DNA from: an uncultured Eubacteriales bacterium
GTDB taxonomy: Bacteria; Bacillota; Clostridia; Monoglobales; Monoglobaceae
Assembly: GCA_900552305.1 (NCBI GenBank)
Contig: URZD01000112.1
Location: 1-7,169, forward strand
Direction: 5' to 3'
Length of the DNA: 7,169 bases
This document shows positions 1 through 5,868 of this stretch, piece by piece; positions within the stretch are counted from its first letter, which is position 1, and each line of letters starts with the position of its first letter. The position numbers and the translations under genes are program-made. The notes beneath the pieces are model-generated. The model ran no database searches and was not told the DNA's origin. It worked only from the letters and a program-made list of their open reading frames with translations.

Positions 1-913
1 TTTCGTCAAGAGTTGTGATTTTTTCACCCGGTTCGGCATTCCTGACAATGATTTTTCCGCCCTTTAGAAAATCGATGTCAAACGCGTGCATCGGCTGGCC
101 GTACTCGAGCATAACATAGTTGGTGATATCAACGATGTTGTTGATCGGACGAACGCCGCAGGCGTGCAGACGCTCGCGCATCCACGCCGGAGACGGCTCG
201 ATCTTGATATTCTTGACAATGCGGGCGGTGTAGCGCGGGCACAGGTCGGTGTCCTTAACCTCGACGGACATATACTTGTTGATGTCGTCGCCCACGCCCT
301 TTACCTCCGGGGTCTTGACGCTGAACGGACGGTCGAAGGTAGCCGCAGTCTCGCGGGCAAGGCCGATCACGCTCAGGCAGTCCGGACGGTTGGACGTAAT
401 CTCAAAATCGGAAACCCAGTCATCCAGACCGAGCACCTTCTTGATGTCCTCGCCAACCGGGGTGCCGGCCGGCAGGAACAGGATGCCGTTCTCGCACGCA
501 TAGGGTACGCAGCCGTGGGACAGACCCAGCTCCTGGAACGAACACATCATGCCGTTGGACGGCACGCCGCGCAGCTTGCCCTTGGTGATCTTCACGCCGC
601 CCGGCAGGGTGGACTTGTGCAGGCAGACCGGGCAGATCTCGCCAACGGACGCAGGCGTTACATTGGGTGCGCCGGTGACGATCTGCACCGGCTCCTCCTT
701 GCCGACATCGAGCTGGCAGATCTTCAGATGGTCGGAATCCGGGTGATCGACAACCTCGAGGATCTTGCCGGTCACAACGTTGTCGATCTCCGCGCCGAGG
801 TAGTAAACCTCCTCGACCTTGGAGCCGGACATTGTCATTTTATGTTCGTATTCCTTTATGTCAATATTATCAGTATTCAAATAATCTTTTAACCATGAAA
901 GTGGTAATTTCAT
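1..913 (-). CDS. pheT: Phenylalanyl-tRNA synthetase beta subunit, N-terminal 304 residues (runs off left edge)
   Basis: This is the beta subunit of the cytoplasmic alpha2-beta2 phenylalanyl-tRNA synthetase, which charges tRNA-Phe and edits mischarged Tyr-tRNA-Phe. The reverse strand translates from ATG at 913 as MKLPLSWLKDY..., the standard PheT N-terminus. An EMAP/OB-fold tRNA-binding domain follows at about residues 40-150 (HPDSDHLKICQLDVG, QIVTGAPNV, GMMCSFQELGL). The start of the B3/4 editing region comes next (ITSNRPDCLSVIGLARE about 172-188; INNIVDITNYVMLEYGQPMHAFD about 258-279). About 304 of the usual ~790-800 residues are present; the rest lies outside. GGAAAGG at 925-931 is the ribosome binding site, 11 nt from ATG. 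A 6-bp inverted repeat (932-937/956-961) sits just 5' of it in the 81-bp gap after pheS. Codons 29-281 use a different codon set from the gene's ends (see separate entry). Confidence 0.97.
   Translation of the reverse strand, partial: MKLPLSWLKDYLNTDNIDIKEYEHKMTMSGSKVEEVYYLGAEIDNVVTGKILEVVDHPDSDHLKICQLDVGKEEPVQIVTGAPNVTPASVGEICPVCLHKSTLPGGVKITKGKLRGVPSNGMMCSFQELGLSHGCVPYACENGILFLPAGTPVGEDIKKVLGLDDWVSDFEITSNRPDCLSVIGLARETAATFDRPFSVKTPEVKGVGDDINKYMSVEVKDTDLCPRYTARIVKNIKIEPSPAWMRERLHACGVRPINNIVDITNYVMLEYGQPMHAFDIDFLKGGKIIVRNAEPGEKITTLDE
74..830 (-). other. GC-rich codon-usage tract inside pheT (possible recombination patch)
   Basis: Between about codon 29 and codon 281 of pheT the synonymous codon choice is extreme. 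By hand count all 16 Lys are AAG, all 17 Glu are GAG, all 9 Arg are CGC/CGT, and Ile is ATC except for two ATT. The first 28 codons are AT-rich (TTA, AAA, AAT, GAT, ATA, GAA). The last 23 visible codons return to AAA, GAA and AGG. pheS next door mixes AAA/AAG and GAA/GAG about evenly and uses AGA/AGG and ATA. The reading frame is intact throughout. The contrast is seen directly. Its cause (gene conversion from a GC-richer relative, assembly chimera, or selection) is inference. Boundaries are good to about 20 bp. Confidence 0.7.
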
Positions 914-994
914 TATAATCTCAGCCTTTCCGCCTGCCGTGAATCATGCTTTGCCGCAGGCTAACAAGTTACATAAATCCGTTTATCGGTAAAA

Positions 995-2014
995 TCAGAA
1001 CTGCTTTAAAAATCGCATATCGTTTTCGTATACAAGGCGCATATCGTCAATGTCGTATCTGAACATTGCTACACGCTCAAGTCCGATTCCGAAAGCGAAT
1101 CCCGAGTATTCATCGGGGTCTATGCCGCAGTTTCTGAGTACCTTCGGATGCACCATGCCGCAGCCGAGAATCTCTATCCAGCCTTCGCCCTTGCACACTC
1201 TGCAGCCCTTACCGCCGCAGTTGAAACAGGAAATGTCAACCTCCGCGCTCGGCTCAGTAAACTGAAAGTGGTGGGGTCTGAACCTGAGCCTTGTATCATC
1301 GCCATAGAGTTTCTTTACAAATACCTCCAGAGTGCCTTTCAGGTCAGCCATTGTTATGTCCTTATCGATAACAAGACCTTCCACCTGGTGGAACACGGGC
1401 GAGTGGGTCGCGTCAACCGCATCGCTTCTGTAAACTCTGCCGGGGGCAATCATTCTGATAGGCGGTTTTTGCTTTTCCATGGTACGAATCTGCACCGGGG
1501 AGGTCTGTGAGCGAAGAACCACGTTTTCGTTGATATAGAACGTGTCCTGTGTATCGCGCGCGGGGTGATCCTTGGGGATATTGAGCGCCTCGAAATTGTA
1601 GTAGTCAAGCTCTACCTCGGGGCCTTCGACAACCGAAAACCCCATGCCGATAAATATGTCTTTAAGATCGTCAAGCACGGTTGTAAGCGGGTGCTTTTTG
1701 CCGAGCTCAACCTTTGTTCCGGGCATTGTAACGTCTATCGCTTCGCTTTCGATTTTTGCCCGCTCGATTGCAGCCTCAAACTCGGCTTTTTTGGTTTCGA
1801 TAGTGTTTTCGATAAAACCGCGAACCTCGTTTGCAAGCTGACCGACAGCAGGTCTTTCCTCTGCGCTGAGTTTGCCCATTCCCTTCAGAACGGCGGTAAG
1901 CTCGCCCTTTTTGCCGAGCAGCTCAACCCTTAGGTTTTCCAATGCGGAAAGCTCGGAAATTCCTTCGAGTCTTTCCTTTGCTTTCTTTTTGATTTCGTTT
2001 AACTGTTCCTTCAT
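995..2014 (-). CDS. pheS: Phenylalanyl-tRNA synthetase alpha subunit
   Basis: This is the catalytic alpha subunit of the class II phenylalanyl-tRNA synthetase, which forms Phe-AMP and transfers Phe to tRNA-Phe in complex with PheT. The 339-residue product has the usual length. It has an N-terminal helical coiled-coil arm (about 1-90, MKEQLNEIKKKAKERL...), then the class II core: HPLTTVLDDLKDIFIGMGF (about 108-126), motif 2 around THSPVFHQVEGLVID (about 203-217), and motif 3 GFAFGIGLERVAM (about 306-318). A four-cysteine cluster, CFNCGGKGCRVC (about 264-275, CxxC-x4-CxxC), is a common variation in Firmicute PheS. I chose ATG at 2014 because GGAG (2021-2024) lies 6 nt upstream. The in-frame ATGs at 2026 and 2047 would add residues not typical of the family, and the 2026 start has its Shine-Dalgarno almost touching. 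It is cotranscribed with pheT (81-bp gap). Confidence 0.98.
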   Translation of the reverse strand: MKEQLNEIKKKAKERLEGISELSALENLRVELLGKKGELTAVLKGMGKLSAEERPAVGQLANEVRGFIENTIETKKAEFEAAIERAKIESEAIDVTMPGTKVELGKKHPLTTVLDDLKDIFIGMGFSVVEGPEVELDYYNFEALNIPKDHPARDTQDTFYINENVVLRSQTSPVQIRTMEKQKPPIRMIAPGRVYRSDAVDATHSPVFHQVEGLVIDKDITMADLKGTLEVFVKKLYGDDTRLRFRPHHFQFTEPSAEVDISCFNCGGKGCRVCKGEGWIEILGCGMVHPKVLRNCGIDPDEYSGFAFGIGLERVAMFRYDIDDMRLVYENDMRFLKQF

Positions 2015-2094
2015 AAAAATCTCCATTCTCCTATCGTCTATCGGCAAAGCCGCTTTGGATTCTGCCGTCCTGTACTGAGGATATACGTATTATA

Positions 2095-2123
2095 ATTATA
2101 CCATGTTTTTTTGCATATTACAA
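2095..2123 (-). promoter_or_regulatory. sigma-A type promoter of pheS-pheT
   Basis: Reading the minus strand, TTGTAA (2118-2123) is followed by a 17-nt spacer and a perfect TATAAT (2095-2100), with TGG just before it (an extended -10). The expected start near 2088 gives a leader of about 74 nt before pheS. The leader contains only an imperfect hairpin (CGGCA/TGCCG arms with inner AAAG/CTTT, 2042-2067). It is too short for a T-box, and I see no T-box sequence. Confidence 0.8.
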
Positions 2124-2157
2124 GTGATTTTATCAACAAAAAACCAATAATGTCAGA

Positions 2158-4026
2158 CTATTTTCTTTTTCCGAAGTAATCCCCCGCGATTACAATATCG
2201 TCTACGTCAATGCTTTCCGCCACTTTTTTGTTCACGCTTTCTATATAGCTCTTGTTTTTGTCGGTAATCTTGGTTTCGTCCGGGACATAATACGTCTTTC
2301 CGTCAAACCATGATCGGTTTTCAAAATACGCAAGACCCGTATATGACTCGTCAAAGGCGTCGCTGCCTATGTAATAATTTTTGTTATTCAGTCCGAACAG
2401 GTTTACAACGGTCGGCAGCAAATCCGCGCTTTGTGTGACCTTTGTCACAGTCACCGGCTTTATTCCCGGGGTATAGATAAACGCGGGTACTTTATAAAGC
2501 AGTCCCGACCCTGCCTCGCGGCTGTATTTCATAAGAAGGGCGGAGTTTGAAAATCCATACGCGTAATGGTCGGCAAACGCAACTATTACGGTGTTTTCAA
2601 GCAGTCCGTCATCATTGAGCCGCCGCAGGAGCTGCGCAAAAAAGTCGTCGGTATCCCTTGCAAGCAGCATACAGTTATTGGTTTCCTCGTCCATATTGGG
2701 GTCAACAAGGTCGGGGTGGTTGCGCTTTGCAAGGTCAAGCTTTGCGTCCGAGTAGGTATACGGAAGATGCACCGAATAGGTCACGACAAAGTCAAAAAAC
2801 TTATCTCCCTTCACCATATCCTTATATATCTTGTCATTTTTCAGAATATTGCTGTCCGCCTGCGCGGCATACGACGGCAAACCGTACTTCATAAACGAGT
2901 GATATTCGTCGTATCCAAAACTTTTGTGCATAATACCGCGGTTATAAAACTCGGGGCTATTATAGTGGAACGAGTTTGCCGAGTACCCCTTCTCCTTAAA
3001 CAGCCGTGGGAGGGAATACGGGAACGCGTTCGAGCTGAAATTCACCGCGGTTACGGTCGATTTTGGGGTATAAAAGCCCGTGTTGAATGTAAACTCGGTA
3101 TTAAAGGTATACCCCGTGCCGAAGGTCGGCGCAAAGTGGTTGGCAAGGTTTATGCCGTTATCCATCATGTACTTTATTGCGGGGGTATATTTCTCGCTTA
3201 TCAGCCAGTCATCCATGCTCTCCATCATGACCGCGATTACGTTTTTGCCCTCAAATATACCTGTGTATTCGTTTTGAGTCGGCTTTGATTTTTCCGCAAA
3301 GTATTTGTCAACCTCCGCATACTCGTCTGCGGCATAGCTGTTATGCGGGAACCATGTATTCCACAAATCTCTTGCAACAAACTGGTACAGTCCCGCCACA
3401 TCGAATGATTTGTTCACGTCCGTAAACTGCTTATATATAACGCGAGGCTTGCTCCACGAGTCCCAGTCGTCCTCCAGCACGCCAAACAGCGACGGCTGCA
3501 TAAACACGTTCATCAGCACGATTCCCGCGACCGGTACGAGCGTATAAAGGGCGCGGCGAAGGTTTGGACGCCCAAACGGCTTTTTCCACATAACCGCCGC
3601 CGCAGTCATGAACGCGAGCGACACGAGCGTAAATAATATTACCTTCCAATCAATGTATTGCAGGGCATACCTTACATAATCCCCCGCCTCGCCGACAAGA
3701 CCTACGCTGCTAAGCCAGAAAAACTGTCCGAATATTTTAAAATAGATATAATTTGAAAATGTCAGAGTGTTTTCCATAACGGTAAACACGATAAACACGA
3801 CCCTGCCGACCCGCCGCGGCAGCAGGGCAAAGAATATATAAAGCACGAGTCCGATCCAAAACAGATTCATAACGGTCGGTATAACCGTCACAAACGGTTC
3901 GCCGAACATTTTGGGCGTTACAAGATATCTGAGCAGGAAGTCGGGAACAAGCAATGCCGCCACCGCGCAGATATATACCATATTATTCTTTAAAAAGTCT
4001 ATTTTGCTGTTAGCCTTATTTTCCAA
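2158..4026 (-). CDS. LTA synthase family protein (membrane phosphoglycerol transferase, alkaline-phosphatase superfamily)
   Basis: This looks like a lipoteichoic acid synthase-type enzyme that moves glycerol-phosphate from phosphatidylglycerol onto a growing polymer at the outer membrane face. The 622 residues begin with five hydrophobic segments (about 16-35, 44-69, 73-96, 127-146, 158-178), followed by an extracellular sulfatase-like domain from about 255. Residues matching S. aureus LtaS catalytic and metal ligands are E269 (VMMES), T307 as the nucleophile (GTGYTFNTEF), D486-H487 (FADHY), plus R363 (YNRG) and H420 (YSVHLPY) for substrate binding. The length is close to LtaS (~646). The start is TTG at 4026, supported by GAGGTG (4033-4038) 6 nt upstream; the next ATG (Met16) would cut into the first helix. 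It lies 67 bp downstream of queT on the same strand, probably cotranscribed, with no evident functional link. It could instead be an LtaP-like primase or another phosphoglycerol transferase; the motifs do not separate these. Confidence 0.92.
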   Translation of the reverse strand: MENKANSKIDFLKNNMVYICAVAALLVPDFLLRYLVTPKMFGEPFVTVIPTVMNLFWIGLVLYIFFALLPRRVGRVVFIVFTVMENTLTFSNYIYFKIFGQFFWLSSVGLVGEAGDYVRYALQYIDWKVILFTLVSLAFMTAAAVMWKKPFGRPNLRRALYTLVPVAGIVLMNVFMQPSLFGVLEDDWDSWSKPRVIYKQFTDVNKSFDVAGLYQFVARDLWNTWFPHNSYAADEYAEVDKYFAEKSKPTQNEYTGIFEGKNVIAVMMESMDDWLISEKYTPAIKYMMDNGINLANHFAPTFGTGYTFNTEFTFNTGFYTPKSTVTAVNFSSNAFPYSLPRLFKEKGYSANSFHYNSPEFYNRGIMHKSFGYDEYHSFMKYGLPSYAAQADSNILKNDKIYKDMVKGDKFFDFVVTYSVHLPYTYSDAKLDLAKRNHPDLVDPNMDEETNNCMLLARDTDDFFAQLLRRLNDDGLLENTVIVAFADHYAYGFSNSALLMKYSREAGSGLLYKVPAFIYTPGIKPVTVTKVTQSADLLPTVVNLFGLNNKNYYIGSDAFDESYTGLAYFENRSWFDGKTYYVPDETKITDKNKSYIESVNKKVAESIDVDDIVIAGDYFGKRK

Positions 4027-4093
4027 AAATCACACCTCAGTATTATGTAGTTTAGCATAAAGCCTTCGCCGGCGTATCGGAGCGCGGCTTTGG

Positions 4094-4570
4094 CTACCGT
4101 GTTTTAATGCGTTTCAGCATACAGTGTATAAGCGCCGTACCGAATATACCGCATGAAATTATCTCACCGATTCCAACGGTCAGGACAAAATACCACAGCG
4201 AGCCGTCAAACTTATAGACGAAGGCGAGTAGAAACGGAATAATCAAAGTATTTGAGATTATCGGCGGCAGCGCCGCGAGGTACGGTTTGCGCCTGAGCAG
4301 ATATGTTCCGTATGCCCCTATCAGCGTGGCAAGGCTGCCGAACACAACATCAAGAGCCACGCTGCCCGTCAGTACGTTTGCAAGCAGGCAGCCGACAAAC
4401 AGTCCGGGAACAGCCTCCGGAAGCAGCGCGGGCAAAACCGTCAGTGCCTCCGAAAACCGTACTTGAATAACTCCGCTTTCCAGTCCGAAAAGCGAGGTTA
4501 TGTACGTCAGCACCAGATAGAGCGCCGCAATAGCCGCACTGCGCGCGATATACCTTGTTTTTGATTTCAT
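4094..4570 (-). CDS. queT: QueT-family ECF transporter S component (queuosine precursor uptake)
   Basis: This is the substrate-binding membrane subunit of an energy-coupling-factor transporter, predicted to import preQ1 or a related queuosine precursor for tRNA modification, working with the shared EcfA/A'/T module encoded elsewhere. The 158-residue, very hydrophobic protein starts MKSKTRYIARSAAIAALYLVL. It carries the hallmark segment VRFSEALTVLPALLPEAVPGLFVGCLLAN (about 37-65), followed by GSVALDVVFGSLATLIGAY and PPIISNTLIIPF, as in the QueT family (PF06177). About six membrane segments fit the sequence. ATG at 4570 is set by AGGAG (4579-4583) 8 nt upstream. The ligand assignment is reinforced independently by the preQ1-I riboswitch in the leader. 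No queuosine biosynthesis gene is in the window, consistent with salvage. Confidence 0.93.
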   Translation of the reverse strand: MKSKTRYIARSAAIAALYLVLTYITSLFGLESGVIQVRFSEALTVLPALLPEAVPGLFVGCLLANVLTGSVALDVVFGSLATLIGAYGTYLLRRKPYLAALPPIISNTLIIPFLLAFVYKFDGSLWYFVLTVGIGEIISCGIFGTALIHCMLKRIKTR

Positions 4571-4578
4571 AACAACAT

Positions 4579-4621
4579 CTCCTTTAGTTTTGTTTACAGT
4601 GAGGAAGGTCTCGAACTCACT
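4579..4621 (-). ncRNA. preQ1-I riboswitch in the queT leader, overlapping the ribosome binding site
   Basis: The minus-strand RNA has a 6-bp hairpin stem, AGUGAG (4616-4621) with CUCACU (4598-4603), closing a 12-nt loop UUCGAGACCUUC (4604-4615). An A-rich tail, GUAAACAAAACUAAAGGAG (4579-4597), follows. This is the layout of class I preQ1 aptamers: loop beginning with U(U)C and ending with the ligand-pairing C (here C4604), an AG in the loop (4610-4611) able to pair with CU in the tail (4586-4587) as the pseudoknot, and an A-rich strand between. The loop's CCUU (4605-4608) is also complementary to AAGG of the Shine-Dalgarno (4581-4584). There is no terminator hairpin, so control is expected at translation, with preQ1 hiding the ribosome binding site. 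The architecture is seen directly; ligand binding is inferred from the match and from queT downstream. Confidence 0.82.
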
Positions 4622-4627
4622 AAAACT

Positions 4628-4655
4628 ATTTTACACCAATTACACAAAAAAGCAA
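4628..4655 (-). promoter_or_regulatory. Probable queT promoter
   Basis: On the minus strand TTGCTT (4650-4655) and TAAAAT (4628-4633) are separated by 16 nt. The predicted start, near 4621-4627, falls at the 5' end of the riboswitch stem, as expected for a leader with so compact an aptamer. Confidence 0.55.
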
Positions 4656-4706
4656 GTGTTTTCAACAAAAAAACTTATTTTTTAATAAATTATTCATAAT
4701 TTAACA

Positions 4707-4842
4707 GCTGTCCGAACACGATTTTAATCGGATGGAATTTTGAGCAGATTTTGGTGCGGAAGATGCAGCAAAACCGGCGCCCTGCAAAGATGACAAGCCG
4801 AAATATGCCGAATTTACGCCGATTAAGGCGGATTCGGACAGC
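4707..4842. repeat. 136-bp intergenic element with terminal inverted repeats (MITE-like or structured RNA)
   Basis: GCTGTCCGAA (4707-4716) is perfectly inverted as TTCGGACAGC (4833-4842). Immediately inside, TTAATCGG (4724-4731) is inverted as CCGATTAA (4819-4826). A 7/6-nt internal loop separates the two stems, so the ends form an imperfect inverted repeat of about 25 nt. The interior could form further small stems (for example TGCAG at 4764-4768 with CTGCA at 4782-4786). The element is clearly GC-richer than the A/T-rich flanks on both sides. I see no transposase and no clear target duplication. It could be a non-autonomous mobile repeat, a structured RNA, or a decayed gene fragment. It occupies most of the 4622-4948 gap between the two divergent promoters. 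Confidence 0.6.
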
Positions 4843-4882
4843 AAATATCAGGTGTTAAAGAAAATATTTTTTTCTGTTTTGT

Positions 4883-4911
4883 TTGACATAAATATTTTCA
4901 TGTGTTATATT
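4883..4911 (+). promoter_or_regulatory. Near-consensus promoter of the short-chain dehydrogenase gene
   Basis: A perfect TTGACA (4883-4888), a 17-nt spacer and TATATT (4906-4911), preceded by TGT (extended -10), make a strong vegetative promoter. The start near 4918 gives a leader of about 30 nt ending in the AGGGGTGG ribosome binding site (4935-4942). Confidence 0.85.
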
Positions 4912-4948
4912 TTAATGTAGAAAGACAAATTTTCAGGGGTGGTATATA

Positions 4949-5704
4949 TTGAAGGTTTTGATTACGGGAGCAAGCTCGGGCATCGGCAGAGAAATGGCAA
5001 GACAGCTCCACCGCATGGGACACGAACTTTTTCTTGCCGCAAGGAGTACCGAACGCCTTAATGCCCTAAAAGCCGAACTTGACGGAAAGCCTGCGGTAAT
5101 TACGGCGGATTTATCGCGCGCGGAATGCTGCACCGCGCTGTATGAACGGCTTAAATCCGAAAATATAGATATCCTTATAAACAACGCGGGATTCGGTCTG
5201 TTCGGCTTTTTTGACGAAACCGACCTTGACCGCGAGCTTGAAATGCTCGACCTCAACGTACGCGCCGTTCACATACTGACAAAACTGTTTCTTCACGATT
5301 TTGAAAAGCGCAACAGCGGCTATGTTCTGAATGTCGCGTCCTCTGCGGCGTTCCTTCCGGGGCCGCTTATGTCGGTCTACTATGCGACAAAGGCGTACGT
5401 TCTGCACCTCAGCGCGGCAATCTCCGAGGAGCTGCGCCGCAAAGGCAGCCGCGTCTATGTCGGCGCACTCTGCCCGGGACCCGTTGACACCAACTTCAAC
5501 CGCACCGCGGGAGTAACCTTTAATCTGCGCTCGCTTACCGCCGAAAGGGTCGCCAAATACGGAATAAGCCAAATGCTGTGCGGAAAAACGGTAATCATAC
5601 CCGGACTTACCATAAAGCTCGGCGTTTTCTTTGAGCGTTTTTTGCCGATGAAAACCGTTGCCAAAATCTCTTACAACATACAAAAGTCAAAGGACGGCAA
5701 ATAG
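4949..5704 (+). CDS. Classical short-chain dehydrogenase/reductase (SDR family NAD(P)-dependent oxidoreductase)
   Basis: This is a soluble Rossmann-fold oxidoreductase; the substrate cannot be told from sequence. The 251 residues show the classical SDR marks in order: TGASSGIG nucleotide-binding turn (6-13), a basic Arg after the second strand (AARS, R32) that suggests NADPH rather than NADH, D54 near the adenine, NNAG (78-81), catalytic Asn N103 (LDLNV), Ser S131 (NVASS), the Y144-x3-K148 pair (YYATK), and PGPVDT after strand six (176-181). The length is normal. The start is TTG at 4949, fixed by AGGGGTGG 6 nt upstream and by the MKVLITGASSG N-terminus typical of the family. It has its own strong promoter and is separated from adhE by 164 bp. 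It is related in general form to the YdfG/DltE-like SDRs, but I do not assign a substrate. Confidence 0.93.
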   Translation: MKVLITGASSGIGREMARQLHRMGHELFLAARSTERLNALKAELDGKPAVITADLSRAECCTALYERLKSENIDILINNAGFGLFGFFDETDLDRELEMLDLNVRAVHILTKLFLHDFEKRNSGYVLNVASSAAFLPGPLMSVYYATKAYVLHLSAAISEELRRKGSRVYVGALCPGPVDTNFNRTAGVTFNLRSLTAERVAKYGISQMLCGKTVIIPGLTIKLGVFFERFLPMKTVAKISYNIQKSKDGK

Positions 5705-5724
5705 ATTTTCGGAATTTATATCAG

Positions 5725-5753
5725 GTATATCGATACACATATTACCGATATAC
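5725..5753. repeat. 8-bp perfect inverted repeat (hairpin) after the SDR gene
   Basis: GTATATCG (5725-5732) and CGATATAC (5746-5753) flank a 13-nt spacer, 20 bp past the SDR stop codon. The stem is A/T-rich and is followed by an A-rich stretch rather than a T-run, so it is a poor intrinsic terminator on the plus strand. It may stabilise the SDR mRNA end or be a protein-binding palindrome for the adhE control region. Confidence 0.4.
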
Positions 5754-5783
5754 AATAAAAGCAATTCCCAAACCGAAAAAAGT

Positions 5784-5801
5784 ATGTTAAAATATTAACA
5801 A
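5784..5801. promoter_or_regulatory. Rex redox-repressor operator upstream of adhE
   Basis: The sequence ATGTTAA-AATA-TTAACAA matches the clostridial Rex consensus TTGTTAANNNNTTAACAA at 13 of 14 defined positions (only the first T differs). It lies 67 bp before the adhE start. A candidate -10 box, TAAAAT (5788-5793), lies within it, so bound Rex would block RNA polymerase; I see no convincing -35. Rex is known to repress adhE and other NADH-consuming fermentation genes and to release DNA when NADH is high. Site match is seen directly, regulation is inferred from the family. Confidence 0.82.
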
Positions 5802-5868
5802 AGAAACGGAGATGCCCTAAAGAAGCGGCGGAAAGCGTTTTCTAAAAAAGACAAGGAGGTTTATCGGG

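Noticed and set aside
86..892. 268-codon open frame on the plus strand, opposite pheT
   Set aside because: It is a shadow of the biased GC-rich codon usage of pheT on the other strand: no ribosome binding site, and the sense strand encodes a clear PheT domain.
932..961. GCCTGC/GCAGGC inverted repeat between pheS and pheT as a terminator or attenuator
   Set aside because: 6-bp stem with an 18-nt loop and no T-run; it lies directly before the pheT ribosome binding site and at most modulates translation.
1193..1239. Four-cysteine cluster in PheS as an unusual inserted metal site
   Set aside because: This CxxC-x4-CxxC segment is common in PheS of many bacteria, so it is not a novel insertion.
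2566..3288. 240-codon plus-strand open frame opposite the LTA synthase gene
   Set aside because: The minus strand carries all catalytic motifs of the LTA synthase family in one unbroken frame; the antisense translation shows no family features and no start signals.
4042..4070. Separate promoter for the LTA synthase gene (CATAAT at 4042-4047, minus strand)
   Set aside because: At a 17-nt spacing the -35 position is GGCGAA, which has no resemblance to TTGACA; cotranscription with queT is simpler.
4059..4091. AAAGCC/GGCTTT inverted repeat just after queT as a terminator
   Set aside because: Only a 6-bp stem with a 21-nt loop and no T-run on either strand, so it does not support termination between queT and the LTA synthase gene.
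4732..4920. Possible small selenoprotein (ATG GAA TTT TGA then a long open stretch)
   Set aside because: No ribosome binding site before the ATG, no recognisable bSECIS hairpin just after the TGA, no redox motif around it, and the frame runs straight into the SDR promoter.
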